Positions 9,011-17,912 of a DNA stretch of 64,000 nucleotides are shown piece after piece. The position numbers and the translations under genes are program-made. Source of the stretch: JAGVPT01 sp964642725 (GTDB taxonomy: Bacteria > Bacteroidota > Ignavibacteria > UBA10030 > UBA8401); contig CAZXQG010000011.1 of NCBI GenBank assembly GCA_964642725.1, positions 15,094-79,093 on the forward strand. Reading direction: 5' to 3'. Numbering within the stretch: position 1 is the stretch's first letter; the number at the start of each line of letters is the position of its first letter. The notes beneath the pieces were generated by a model, which saw only the letters and a program-made list of their open reading frames with translations, ran no database searches and was not told the origin of the DNA.

Positions 9011-10240
9011 TTATTTCAACAAGATGTTTTTCTCAGAGCCTTTATGAGCCTTTACACTTGCCGGAGGATACGGGAAAAGTGTTTTCAAAATATTGCCGGT
9101 GTGTGCACGCCAATTTCCCCAGCTGTGCCCTTCATGGTATTCCGCGTATGTTACGTCGTATCCCTTAGACACGAGCAGATCGCGCAGCTTCCGGTTCAAG
9201 TCCAGAAACATATAACTGCCATCGGAGATATCGTAGGTGCCGACGTCAAGATAAAACTTCACCGGGATCTTTGGCCCGTTTTGAATCGGTCCAGCAAGAA
9301 GATCGGTGATGGTGCTTGACTGTCCGCCGACGAGTCCGAATATGTTTGGATAATTCACCGCAAGGTACAATGCAATAAATCCGCCGTCCGAGCAGCCCAT
9401 TGTCCCTCGCTGGGAGGCGCGGGCGTCGGTGCGGTACACTGAGTCGATGTACGGCACCAGTTCCTTGTCCATCAAGTTTGTGAATTGCGTTATTTTTCCC
9501 AGACGGTATTCGCCCGCGCGATCTGGGCCGGGCGGGACAAAGACGCCGATAATCGGCCGGATATGTTTTGCCTCGATCAGATTGTCCATCACGTTTGTCA
9601 TCGAAGCGAGTGAAAGATAGTCAGCCCCGTCATGAACATAGAGTGTAGGATAGCGAAGTGACGATGAATTGTACTTCGGCGGAAGATAGACTGTGATAGT
9701 TCGGCTGTCCCCTGTGTAAGAGCTTGTGAAAGTAAAAGTGGAGACGCTTCCATGCGGTATTGCAGGGTTATACTGGATCGCTGCTGGCTGGACGTAGGAG
9801 GACATTGCAAGTTCGGAATTCGGACCGAACCCTCCGTTGATTGTGTGCGCGTTTAACGGGTCGAGAATCCAATTCCCGTCTTTGACGAATTTGTAATCGA
9901 TGCGGGCGTCGGGTTCAAATTTTCTCCCAAAGTAATAGAGATCCGTTGCCGAGACGTTCGTCATCAAATCGCCGTTTTGTGACCATTGCGTTTGGTCGCC
10001 AGTGACAACGATGACGGAATCAACCTTGCCGCGGTAAACGAAGTACGCGGTTGAGTCATTCGTCAGAGGAAATCCTTTGGGCTTTTGGGCAATGATGAAG
10101 CTGTCGACGATAGCGGAGCGCTTCGACCGGTCTTCTGCCGCGATGCGGTGAAGAAGGCTGCTGAACGATTCATTCGTTTGGGAAGCTGCAACGCGGATGA
10201 TGATGAAGAGGAACGAAATGATCAGCGGCGTTTTCTTCAT
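9011..10240 (-). CDS. Secreted esterase, enterochelin esterase-like alpha/beta hydrolase
   Basis: A 409-residue exported hydrolase. A signal peptide covers about residues 1-20. An N-terminal Ig/CBM48-like domain follows (roughly residues 50-150, with a GDQTQWSQNG-type glycogen-branching-like fold), then an esterase-D type catalytic domain. The nucleophile is Ser284 in GTMGCSDGG and the likely histidine lies in YHEGHSWGNW near residue 385. This layout is shared by iron-enterobactin esterase-like proteins and by carbohydrate acetyl/feruloyl esterases; the substrate is not predictable here. It begins 22 bp after valS and probably belongs to the same transcript. Confidence 0.8.
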   Translation of the reverse strand: MKKTPLIISFLFIIIRVAASQTNESFSSLLHRIAAEDRSKRSAIVDSFIIAQKPKGFPLTNDSTAYFVYRGKVDSVIVVTGDQTQWSQNGDLMTNVSATDLYYFGRKFEPDARIDYKFVKDGNWILDPLNAHTINGGFGPNSELAMSSYVQPAAIQYNPAIPHGSVSTFTFTSSYTGDSRTITVYLPPKYNSSSLRYPTLYVHDGADYLSLASMTNVMDNLIEAKHIRPIIGVFVPPGPDRAGEYRLGKITQFTNLMDKELVPYIDSVYRTDARASQRGTMGCSDGGFIALYLAVNYPNIFGLVGGQSSTITDLLAGPIQNGPKIPVKFYLDVGTYDISDGSYMFLDLNRKLRDLLVSKGYDVTYAEYHEGHSWGNWRAHTGNILKTLFPYPPASVKAHKGSEKNILLK

Positions 10241-10262
10241 AAAACAAACGGTACCATCCGGA

Positions 10263-12950
10263 CTAATTCTTCAACTGCTCTAAACTAGTTTTCAGTTTAA
10301 CTATCGTCTGTTGGAAGCTTTCCTGTTTGTCTTTTTCTTTTTGGATGACATCTGCCGGCGCTTTACCCGCAAAATTAGGGTTGTCCAGTTTTGATAGAAC
10401 AGCTTTTAATTGTCCTTCCAGACGGAGAACTTCTTTCTCAAGCCGGCCCCGTTCAATGTCGATATCGATTAATCCTTTTAACGGAACAAAGACTTCCTGC
10501 CCTTGGACAACAGAACTTGCCGAGAAACCGGGCTTTGGAAGATTGGTGCCGATGGTAAGCGAATTGATTTTTGCCATCCGTTCAAGCGACGGGCGATTTG
10601 ATTCAAGCACGCCCATCTTTGCCTCATCGCTGCAATTAACGACAAGGTCGACTTCCTTTGTAGGAGGCAGGTTCATTTCGCTGCGGACCGTCCGTACCGC
10701 GCTGATCACGCTTTGGAGAAACTCCATCTCAAGGTCGGCCTTTGCATTGATCAGCGATTCGTCGGAAGCCGGCCACTGCGACTTCATGATGCTCTCGCCC
10801 GTCTTTCGCTCGCCGAGATGCTGCCATATTTCTTCCGTTACGAAGGGCATAAGAGGGTGGAGGAGTTTCAGCGTCTCTTCGTATACCCGGATCGCGCGGT
10901 TGACGACCGCACGCTTCAAATTGCTGTCGCTCGTTTCGGCGATTCTGTTTTTTGCAAATTCCACATACCAGTCGCAGAAATCATGCCACATGAAATCGTA
11001 CAACATTTTCGCAGCTTCGTTGACCCTCAGGTTCTCAAGTGCGGCCGTCGTTTCCCGCACCGTTGCATTGAACCGCGAGAGAATCCATGCGTCCGACAAA
11101 TCATCCGAAGGAGCGGTACTGACGATCGCGAGATCGGACGGTGATTCTGCTGCAATTGCATCGCGGTTCATCAGCAGGAAGCGTCCGGCATTCCAAATCT
11201 TATTTGCAAAATTCCTTCCCATCTCGCATTTCTCGTTCGAATACAAAACATCCTGGCCGATCGGCGCAAGATACAAAATCGTGAACCGTAGGGCGTCGGC
11301 ACCGTATGTGGCGATCACATCAAGCGGGTCCGGAGAATTGCCGAGCGATTTACTCATCTTTCGCCCTTGCATATCCCTTATGATGCTGGTAAAATAGACA
11401 TGTTTGAACGGGACATTACCCCTGAATTCCAGCCCCGCCATGATCATCCGTGCAACCCAGAAGAATATGATGTCCGGTGCGGTGATAAGCGTGTCGGTTG
11501 GATAAAAATAATTTACGTCCTCATTTTCTTTCGGCCAATCGAACACCGAAAAAGGCCAGAGCCATGACGAGAACCATGTATCGAGCACATCATCATCTTG
11601 CCGCAGATTCTCAGCGGTAAACTCTGAATTTTGCGCTTTTAGTTTTTCGGAGGCCTCTTCAACGCTTCGCGCAACGATCAGACTTCCGTCAGGAAGATAG
11701 TACACGGGGATCCGGTGTCCCCACCAGAGCTGGCGGGAGATGCACCAATCTCGGATGTTTGTCATCCAGTGTTCGTAAACTTTCGTCCAACGGTCGGGAT
11801 AAAATTTTATTTCCCCGTTCATCACAACCTGCAAGGCCTTCTCGGCAAGCGGTTTCATACGTACAAACCATTGGTCGGAAAGGTACGGCTCGATGACCGT
11901 ATCACAGCGGTAGCAGTGTCCGACGCTGTGGACATGGTCCTCTATTTTTGCCAGCAATCCCTTTTTTTCCAGATCGCGGATTATTTCTTTCCTGCATTCG
12001 TACCGGTCAAGGCCGCGATACTTGTTCGGGACATGTTCATTCATTTTTCCTGACGTGTCCATCACGATCAATTTTTCCAAGCCGTGCCGTTCGCCGATTT
12101 GATAATCGTTCGGGTCGTGTGCTGGCGTTACTTTGACGGCTCCTGTACCAAACGCTGCATCGACAAAATCGTCGGCGATGATGGGGATCAATCGGTTCGC
12201 AACCGGAAGGAGGACGCTTTTTCCGACAAGATGTTTGTAGCGGTCGTCTTTCGGGTTGACGGCAACGGCAGTATCGCCGAGCATCGTTTCAGGACGCGTT
12301 GTTGCCACCGTGACGAATTCGTCGACACCTTCGATCGGATATTTGATGTACCAAAGATGACCATTGCTATCCGAATGGTTCACTTCGTCGTCGCTCAGGG
12401 CTGTGTGGTCTTTCGGGCACCAATTGACAATATATTTCCCTTTGTAGATCAATCCTTTTTCGTACAAACGTACGAACACTTCTTGCACTGCGTTCGACAA
12501 CCCTTCATCCATAGTGAAACGTTCTCGTTCCCAATCGCACGATGTTCCGAGTTTTCGAAGCTGTTTGATGATCGTTCCGCCGTACAACTCTTTCCACTGC
12601 CACACCCGTTGAACGAATTGCTCTCGCCCTAATTCGCGCCTGGCGATTCCTTCCTTGAGAAGAGATTTCTCAACGACATGCTGTGTTGCAATGCCTGCGT
12701 GGTCCGTCCCGGGAACCCAGCATGCTTCGTATCCCTGCATGCGGCGCCATCGGATGAAAACATCCTGCAGCGTATTATTAAGAACATGTCCCATCGTAAG
12801 GATGCCGGTGATATTGGGAGGCGGAATAACGATGGTGTACGGCTTCTTACTTTTGTCGGGTGAAGCGTGGAAAAAGCCGTTCGACTCCCAGAATTGGTAC
12901 CATTTATCCTCAACTTCTTGAGGTGCGTAGGATTTCGCGAGTTCCTGCAT
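10263..12950 (-). CDS. valS: Valyl-tRNA synthetase
   Basis: An 895-residue class I aminoacyl-tRNA synthetase charging tRNA-Val. The N-terminus APQEVEDKWYQFW is typical. The HIGH-like motif is PPPNITGILTMGH at residues 44-55, and the KMSKS loop GRKMSKSLGNSPDP lies near residue 530. Editing-domain elements such as TTRPETMLGDTAVAV and GTGAVKVTPAHDPND are present. The C-terminus is a coiled-coil arm (RLEKEVLRLEGQLKAVLSKL), as usual for ValRS. Length and order are normal. It lies in a close-packed minus-strand run: 69 bp from the cyclic-nucleotide-binding gene and 22 bp from the esterase. Confidence 0.97.
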   Translation of the reverse strand: MQELAKSYAPQEVEDKWYQFWESNGFFHASPDKSKKPYTIVIPPPNITGILTMGHVLNNTLQDVFIRWRRMQGYEACWVPGTDHAGIATQHVVEKSLLKEGIARRELGREQFVQRVWQWKELYGGTIIKQLRKLGTSCDWERERFTMDEGLSNAVQEVFVRLYEKGLIYKGKYIVNWCPKDHTALSDDEVNHSDSNGHLWYIKYPIEGVDEFVTVATTRPETMLGDTAVAVNPKDDRYKHLVGKSVLLPVANRLIPIIADDFVDAAFGTGAVKVTPAHDPNDYQIGERHGLEKLIVMDTSGKMNEHVPNKYRGLDRYECRKEIIRDLEKKGLLAKIEDHVHSVGHCYRCDTVIEPYLSDQWFVRMKPLAEKALQVVMNGEIKFYPDRWTKVYEHWMTNIRDWCISRQLWWGHRIPVYYLPDGSLIVARSVEEASEKLKAQNSEFTAENLRQDDDVLDTWFSSWLWPFSVFDWPKENEDVNYFYPTDTLITAPDIIFFWVARMIMAGLEFRGNVPFKHVYFTSIIRDMQGRKMSKSLGNSPDPLDVIATYGADALRFTILYLAPIGQDVLYSNEKCEMGRNFANKIWNAGRFLLMNRDAIAAESPSDLAIVSTAPSDDLSDAWILSRFNATVRETTAALENLRVNEAAKMLYDFMWHDFCDWYVEFAKNRIAETSDSNLKRAVVNRAIRVYEETLKLLHPLMPFVTEEIWQHLGERKTGESIMKSQWPASDESLINAKADLEMEFLQSVISAVRTVRSEMNLPPTKEVDLVVNCSDEAKMGVLESNRPSLERMAKINSLTIGTNLPKPGFSASSVVQGQEVFVPLKGLIDIDIERGRLEKEVLRLEGQLKAVLSKLDNPNFAGKAPADVIQKEKDKQESFQQTIVKLKTSLEQLKN

Positions 12951-13019
12951 TTTGACTGTAATGAAAAATGATGAGTGAACAATGTATGCTTGGGACGGAA
13001 GATGAGCGCCGGGAGGAGG

Positions 13020-13532
13020 TCACCTCTCCAGCGCCAGACTCAATGCCGTCGTAAGCTTAAGCACATCTTGTGTGGTTTTATCGAGCCTGTTGCTGATGAT
13101 CGTTACGATATTTTTGAGCACATGGTATCCGATTTCATGGTCGGATTCCGTGAGCCTGAAAAAATCCTCCTGCGCAATTTCCGCGATCATACACTTTGAT
13201 TTCGCGATGACGCTTGCCGAGCGTTCGGCGTTCGAATCGAAGAGCGCCATCTCGCCAAAGAATGCGTAATCGTCTCCCGTTAACCTGATGAGTGATTTGT
13301 CCCGCTGGTCCATTCCGCGCCCCGCAATTTTCAGGAGCAGCGATTTCGACACTTCCACTTCGCCGTCGAGAAGGATGAACATTTCGGTTCCCCGCGTCCC
13401 TTCCTTGATGATCACAGAACCGGCTTCCACGGTTTTTTCTTTGATGATGTGCTTGATCATATCGAGCTTGTCATCCGACAGTCCGATGAAGATCGGTATC
13501 TTTTTCAGGAAACTTGCTTCAATTTTCTTCAT
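13020..13532 (-). CDS. Stand-alone cyclic nucleotide-binding domain protein
   Basis: A 170-residue protein that is essentially one cNMP-binding domain: the beta-roll runs from about residue 10 (IPIFIGLSDDKLDMIKHII) through AGSVIIKEGTRGTEMFILLDGEVEV to the phosphate-binding-cassette region GDDYAFFGEMALFDSNAERSAS, followed by helices. There is no C-terminal helix-turn-helix, so it is not a Crp-type regulator. The canonical FGE(M/L)AL...R(S/T)A core is intact, so ligand binding is plausible. It starts 14 bp after the MthK-like K+ channel gene. I infer that it could act as a separate ligand-sensing partner of the channel, but a general signalling role is equally possible. Confidence 0.8.
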   Translation of the reverse strand: MKKIEASFLKKIPIFIGLSDDKLDMIKHIIKEKTVEAGSVIIKEGTRGTEMFILLDGEVEVSKSLLLKIAGRGMDQRDKSLIRLTGDDYAFFGEMALFDSNAERSASVIAKSKCMIAEIAQEDFFRLTESDHEIGYHVLKNIVTIISNRLDKTTQDVLKLTTALSLALER

Positions 13533-13546
13533 ACCATTGCCGCGTT

Positions 13547-14731
13547 CTATGATTTGTCGACATCAATCGTTCCGATGATGACGGCCAAATCTTTTTTTTG
13601 AATTTGATAGTCGAACGGCGGGTTGACTTCGATCCGCATGCCCACTCGTTCCGCCACGTTGATCCCTGCCTCTTTAAATTTCCGCTCGATGAATGTATCG
13701 ACCGCCGACATATCGTGCGACAGAATATCGCCGAGGCTCACCGTCTCTTCCTCCGTTACAAGGCCGATGAGCGTCCAGTTTTTTGTCCTCTTGAAGTGAA
13801 GGGATGCTTCCTCGAACGTTTTGTTGATAAATTCTTCGGGGATCGGAACCCGGTGGATATCGTTGCCGTGTTCGTAATCAAGAAGCTCCATGGCGACCTG
13901 TGACGCTCCGGGGGACAAGATTTGGTTTGCAAGGAAGAACCCGATGTGCTGGTCGCTCACGATAACGTCGTCGGCGTTTGCCCGTTTGACGTGTTGATAA
14001 TTTTCGCGGTTGGCAACATGAACAAAGACTTTTATCTTCGGGTTCATCGATTTCATCGTCAGCAGTGCAAGCAGCGTCTTGTCGTCGGACAAATGTCCCG
14101 ACTGCGACGTTGTGTCCGGTACAATGATTGCTGACCGGGCCGCTTTGATGTTTGCCCTGTTCAGCACAGGCTCGCGCGAGTAATCGCCGCGCACAAATTT
14201 GATATCGAGGTTCGCGTATGCTTCGCTGACGACTTCCATCAGCTCTGGCTGCGCTTCGTTCGCCAGCACAATTTTCATCGTCGTGGCCGCCGTGCTGTAG
14301 CGGTTCAAAATACGCAGGATCTCTTCGACGTGCGTATTCCATCCGCAGATGAGGATGTGATCTGTAAAATTGATGTCCTGCAATCCTTGGCTCTCCTTAA
14401 TTTTTCTTGCAACGAAAATCGACGATATCGTCGCGGTGAAAAGTGAAATGAGAATTAACCCGCTGATGATTGTTATTGATCCGACAATCCTGCCTGCGGT
14501 CGTTACGGGAACTTTGTCGCCGTATCCGACCGTTGACATCGTCACAATGGACCACCATATCGCGTCGCCGAAAGTCTGGAATTGACGGGCGTTTGCAACG
14601 TGCTCGGACAGCAGCACGAACAATGCCGTTGCAGTAACAGCCACAACAATGACGACAATCAATTGCGCAAGCTGGCTCTTCCGCAGAAACTTTGCGGCCT
14701 GTGCCGCAGCGAGCGAGAAATTCTTTTTCAT
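13547..14731 (-). CDS. MthK-like potassium channel with RCK (TrkA-N/TrkA-C) domains
   Basis: A 394-residue inner-membrane K+ channel. The first membrane helix lies at about residues 23-43, the pore loop carries the selectivity filter TVGYGD at residues 67-72, and the second helix covers about 82-108. An RCK domain follows at once (DHILICGWNTHVEEIL from residue 124). The CGWN sequence in place of a GxGxxG loop is as in MthK and BK-type RCK domains, not the NAD-binding Kch type. A TrkA-C-like domain fills the C-terminus (VPIPEEFINKTFEEA...). The ATG overlaps the stop of the M23 peptidase gene by one base (TGATG), and the next gene encodes a cyclic-nucleotide-binding domain. Gating ligand unknown; Ca2+ or a nucleotide is typical for the family. 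Confidence 0.87.
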   Translation of the reverse strand: MKKNFSLAAAQAAKFLRKSQLAQLIVVIVVAVTATALFVLLSEHVANARQFQTFGDAIWWSIVTMSTVGYGDKVPVTTAGRIVGSITIISGLILISLFTATISSIFVARKIKESQGLQDINFTDHILICGWNTHVEEILRILNRYSTAATTMKIVLANEAQPELMEVVSEAYANLDIKFVRGDYSREPVLNRANIKAARSAIIVPDTTSQSGHLSDDKTLLALLTMKSMNPKIKVFVHVANRENYQHVKRANADDVIVSDQHIGFFLANQILSPGASQVAMELLDYEHGNDIHRVPIPEEFINKTFEEASLHFKRTKNWTLIGLVTEEETVSLGDILSHDMSAVDTFIERKFKEAGINVAERVGMRIEVNPPFDYQIQKKDLAVIIGTIDVDKS

Positions 14732-17046
14732 CAGTAGACGGTCAGCGTTTTTGCCAGATGTGCCGCGTTACCAACGCGGTCTTTGACTTCGACCTGTACC
14801 GTGTACCGCCCGCGCGGCAGCGGATCGAGAGGGATGTAAAACACCGTTCTTCTTTCCGGGTCGTATTCCGGAATAATTCGTTCGCCGTTCAAAAAAACAT
14901 TGATCTCGTTGTCATCAACTCCCGAGAGATTGTCCCGAACAGAGAAGGAAAACAGCGGCCGGCCCTTTCTATTGGATGACGACGTTCGCCATCGGCTGAT
15001 TTTAGGCTGTTGATCGTCGCGCAGCACGCCAAACGTGCCGAGCGTGTGCGCCTGGCGCAGGTCGAAGGTATGCGTTTGGCGGCTGCGGTCCGCCGTCAGA
15101 AATCTCCACCCCCCGCCGCTGTTTACATACAACCCCAGCTTATCGCCGGATTCAAATTTCTCCGTATATTTTAACGTCGCCTTGATCGCGCCTCGCAACA
15201 AGACGTCGCGGGGCTGGATGTCATACCGTGACTCGGTTATCTTTTCTATGACGGGATGAAGTGGAGCAAAAACTGCACCGCGCTCAAATGTCACCGTAAA
15301 ATTTCCATCGTCAGACTGGATCGTTCCCTCCCGGTCGGGAAAGACGGTATTTAACATGAATGAATCGAAGACTTCCGACCGCTTTCCCCCAATTTCACAA
15401 AACGCTTTGAGATGCACCATACCGCGTAAGGTCGGCGATAATCTGTATACTCCGGTGTAAGTGTCTATGTCCACGGCTTGCAGCGGAATTGATGCGGTTG
15501 TCGCTCCCTGCTGAACTTGCAGGGAAGGCGGTTTGGAAAACGGGGCAGAGGATTCGACCCACACCTTCAAAAACGAGCCGTCAACATCGCTTGTCAATTC
15601 TGCATTTCCCGATATGGAAGAACGGTTGAGAAAATAATAGACAGGAAACGACCGAGTCCCCCAAGCATTTTTTGCCACCACACGTACGACATCGCGTCCA
15701 TTGAAATTACCGGGGATGGAAAAAGTATCGTCCTTCATTGTCAGGAGGCGAGTATCGTATTCCTGCACGTTCCATCTTTTTGATGCAAACGTTTTCGTGC
15801 CGATTTCCAAAGACGCTACGTTCTGGATCTTTGGCAGATACGCCGTCAGTGAGTCGGCGGTGACATTCGAGATCTCGACCGCCGGTGGATGGTTGAGCAC
15901 AAAGGTTCCCGAAAGTTCGGAAGAATTTCCGGAATAATCCGACGCAATGACTTTAAACGTGTGCAGTCCCTCCGAAAAATTCTTCAGTGCCACGACACCG
16001 TCGAACTGGTTCCGCCGGTTGTAAAACGGCAGTGTGTTTCCTTCATCCACATAGAGCTTTTGGAATCTTCCTTTTCTCTCTTTCCAAAGAGCCCAATCGA
16101 AATCTACTCCGATTTGTCGCGTCTCATCTTCCGGGAATCGATTGCGCTGCGACGTGAATATTGTTGTTCCGTCCACCTGAAACTCGAACGCGTACACGCT
16201 CGAGCGGTACCGCGTGTTGTTGACTCTGTCCGCCGCATCAATAGAGAAGCCGAGGGAGCCGGTAGCACGAATGACTTCGGGAATAGTAAACGACGACGAA
16301 CTTTGAGCATGCGCTCGGTACACCTTTGGGGAAAATGCGTAGTCAACGAATGAATATTCGTCCATCGGCGTAATTGCGAGGCGCCGGATAATCGGGGGCT
16401 CCGTATCGGTGAACCGGTGAATATTGGGAAAGAGAAGCGGGTTGACCGGGTTGAAGTTCTCATCCCGTATCTCAAAATGTAAGTGAGCATCGCCGCTGCC
16501 GCTTTCTCCGCTGTACGCGACAACGTCGCCTTTTTGCACGGGATATTCTCCCGGCTGAAATTTCATTTCGATAGAAAATTTGCCGTGCTTCAGTTGTTCC
16601 GCGCGAACGGCACGTTCAAGGTCATCCTTGAAAGCGCTGAGGTGGGCATACGTTGTATAAAAGCCGTCTGCATGCCGAAGCACCAGGTATCTGCCGTAGC
16701 CGTAAGGGGAAACCTCGAGACGTGCCACGTAGCCGTCCCGTGAAGCGTAGACGTCCACGCCGATTTTATTGCTCGTCCCTATATCGATGCCCGCGTGGAA
16801 ATGAGACGAACGGAATTCTGCAAAGGAAGACGTAATTTTCGGGCTGGCATTTATAGGCCAGACGTAGTCATCACGATCCGTTCGGATCGAGTCAAACGGA
16901 GCGTAAAGCGATTCTACCGACGATGCGTGCGGAGCTGCGGTGTTCGCCGGCGGCCAATACGCAAAACTCGGCAGTAGCGGCGACATAGCGACAAGGGCTG
17001 CGCCCAAGATGATCGAGAAAAGAAAATTTCCACGAAAAAAAATCAC
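14731..17046 (-). CDS. M23-family (LytM) metallopeptidase with Ig-like C-terminal region
   Basis: A 771-residue exported cell-wall endopeptidase. I start it at the GTG at 17046 because an AAAGGTGA ribosome-binding site lies just upstream; the longer reading from 17124 would run into the preceding gene. Residues 5-30 are a signal peptide or anchor. The LytM Zn site is complete: HFHAGID (H84, D88) and DAHLHFE (H188, H190). The remaining 570 residues look like several beta-sandwich modules (LNHPPAVEISNVTADSL; LSGVDDNEINVFLNGE) that probably bind or position the enzyme. It should cut peptidoglycan cross-links in the periplasm. It lies 10 bp after the FAH-family gene and is coupled to the K+ channel gene. 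Confidence 0.85.
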   Translation of the reverse strand: MIFFRGNFLFSIILGAALVAMSPLLPSFAYWPPANTAAPHASSVESLYAPFDSIRTDRDDYVWPINASPKITSSFAEFRSSHFHAGIDIGTSNKIGVDVYASRDGYVARLEVSPYGYGRYLVLRHADGFYTTYAHLSAFKDDLERAVRAEQLKHGKFSIEMKFQPGEYPVQKGDVVAYSGESGSGDAHLHFEIRDENFNPVNPLLFPNIHRFTDTEPPIIRRLAITPMDEYSFVDYAFSPKVYRAHAQSSSSFTIPEVIRATGSLGFSIDAADRVNNTRYRSSVYAFEFQVDGTTIFTSQRNRFPEDETRQIGVDFDWALWKERKGRFQKLYVDEGNTLPFYNRRNQFDGVVALKNFSEGLHTFKVIASDYSGNSSELSGTFVLNHPPAVEISNVTADSLTAYLPKIQNVASLEIGTKTFASKRWNVQEYDTRLLTMKDDTFSIPGNFNGRDVVRVVAKNAWGTRSFPVYYFLNRSSISGNAELTSDVDGSFLKVWVESSAPFSKPPSLQVQQGATTASIPLQAVDIDTYTGVYRLSPTLRGMVHLKAFCEIGGKRSEVFDSFMLNTVFPDREGTIQSDDGNFTVTFERGAVFAPLHPVIEKITESRYDIQPRDVLLRGAIKATLKYTEKFESGDKLGLYVNSGGGWRFLTADRSRQTHTFDLRQAHTLGTFGVLRDDQQPKISRWRTSSSNRKGRPLFSFSVRDNLSGVDDNEINVFLNGERIIPEYDPERRTVFYIPLDPLPRGRYTVQVEVKDRVGNAAHLAKTLTVY

Positions 17047-17056
17047 TTCATCACCT

Positions 17057-17731
17057 TTAGGACTTCGACTCGGCGGACACAACTGAATGACGCAGTTTTC
17101 CAATTCTGGGAATTTCTGCTTCAATTACATCCCCTGCTACAACTTTGCCCACACCTTCGGGTGTCCCTGTATAGATAACGTCCCCTTCTTCAAGCGTGAA
17201 AATTGAAGAAAGGAACGCAATAATGTAATCGATCTTATAGATCATATTCGAGGTGTTGGAGTGCTGCCGTTCTTTGCCATTTACACGCAGTACCAGCTCG
17301 AGAGTATTTGGATCGCCGGCCTGAGCTCTGGATATAAACGGCGAAAGAGGCGCTGAGGTATCGAACCCTTTTGCGATTGACCAGGGATTTCCGGCGGCTT
17401 TCGCTTCCTTCTGGAGGTCGCGCATGGTCATATCCAATCCGATTCCAAACCCCGCGACATAACTGAACGCTTCTGATTGCGAAATATTCCTGCCTTGTTT
17501 GCCAATCAAAACGGTCAATTCCACTTCGTGCTGAACGTCATTGGAAATTTTTGGCAAGACGATGTCGTCGCCGTTCTCGATAATAGCTGTAGAGGGTTTT
17601 AGAAAAATAATCGGTGACGAAGGTGCGGCCGCACCCATCTCTTTAGCATGCTTTGCATAGTTTTGGCCGAGGCAAAGAATTTTTCCCACAGCATATTTCT
17701 TGTGTGTGGGAAGAAGTGTGACAGATTTCAT
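17057..17731 (-). CDS. Fumarylacetoacetate hydrolase (FAH) family protein
   Basis: About 224 residues from the ATG at 17731 (MKSVTLLPTHKKYAVGKILC); an upstream ATG at 17791 would add 20 residues not expected in the family. The FAH fold motifs are present: CLGQNYAKHAKEMG, PIIFLKPSTAI, the acidic metal ligands in HEVELTVLIGK and GLDMTMRDLQ, and YTGTPEGVGKV. Members act on C-C bonds of beta-diketo acids or as oxaloacetate/oxopent-4-enoate enzymes; substrate cannot be chosen from sequence alone, though the small FAHD1/YcgM-like size suggests oxaloacetate decarboxylase or acylpyruvase activity. It is the first gene of the minus-strand run and divergent from purM. Confidence 0.85.
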   Translation of the reverse strand: MKSVTLLPTHKKYAVGKILCLGQNYAKHAKEMGAAAPSSPIIFLKPSTAIIENGDDIVLPKISNDVQHEVELTVLIGKQGRNISQSEAFSYVAGFGIGLDMTMRDLQKEAKAAGNPWSIAKGFDTSAPLSPFISRAQAGDPNTLELVLRVNGKERQHSNTSNMIYKIDYIIAFLSSIFTLEEGDVIYTGTPEGVGKVVAGDVIEAEIPRIGKLRHSVVSAESKS

Positions 17732-17912
17732 CGGTAATGAATCGTAACGGTAAGCACATGAAAATATAGTCAAGAGGCGAGACTTTATCAAGAGAGCGTT
17801 GAAGTAAAACCTTTTAGAGCATAAGGAAGAATGCGTTCAGCTTCGAAAAAAACTGTTTCAATTCTAGGGAAATATTTCTACATTGGTGCACGATAAATAC
17901 GAAAGGAAGAAT

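Noticed and set aside
10327..11397. Plus-strand frame of 356 codons
   Set aside because: Antisense to valS with no recognisable domain.
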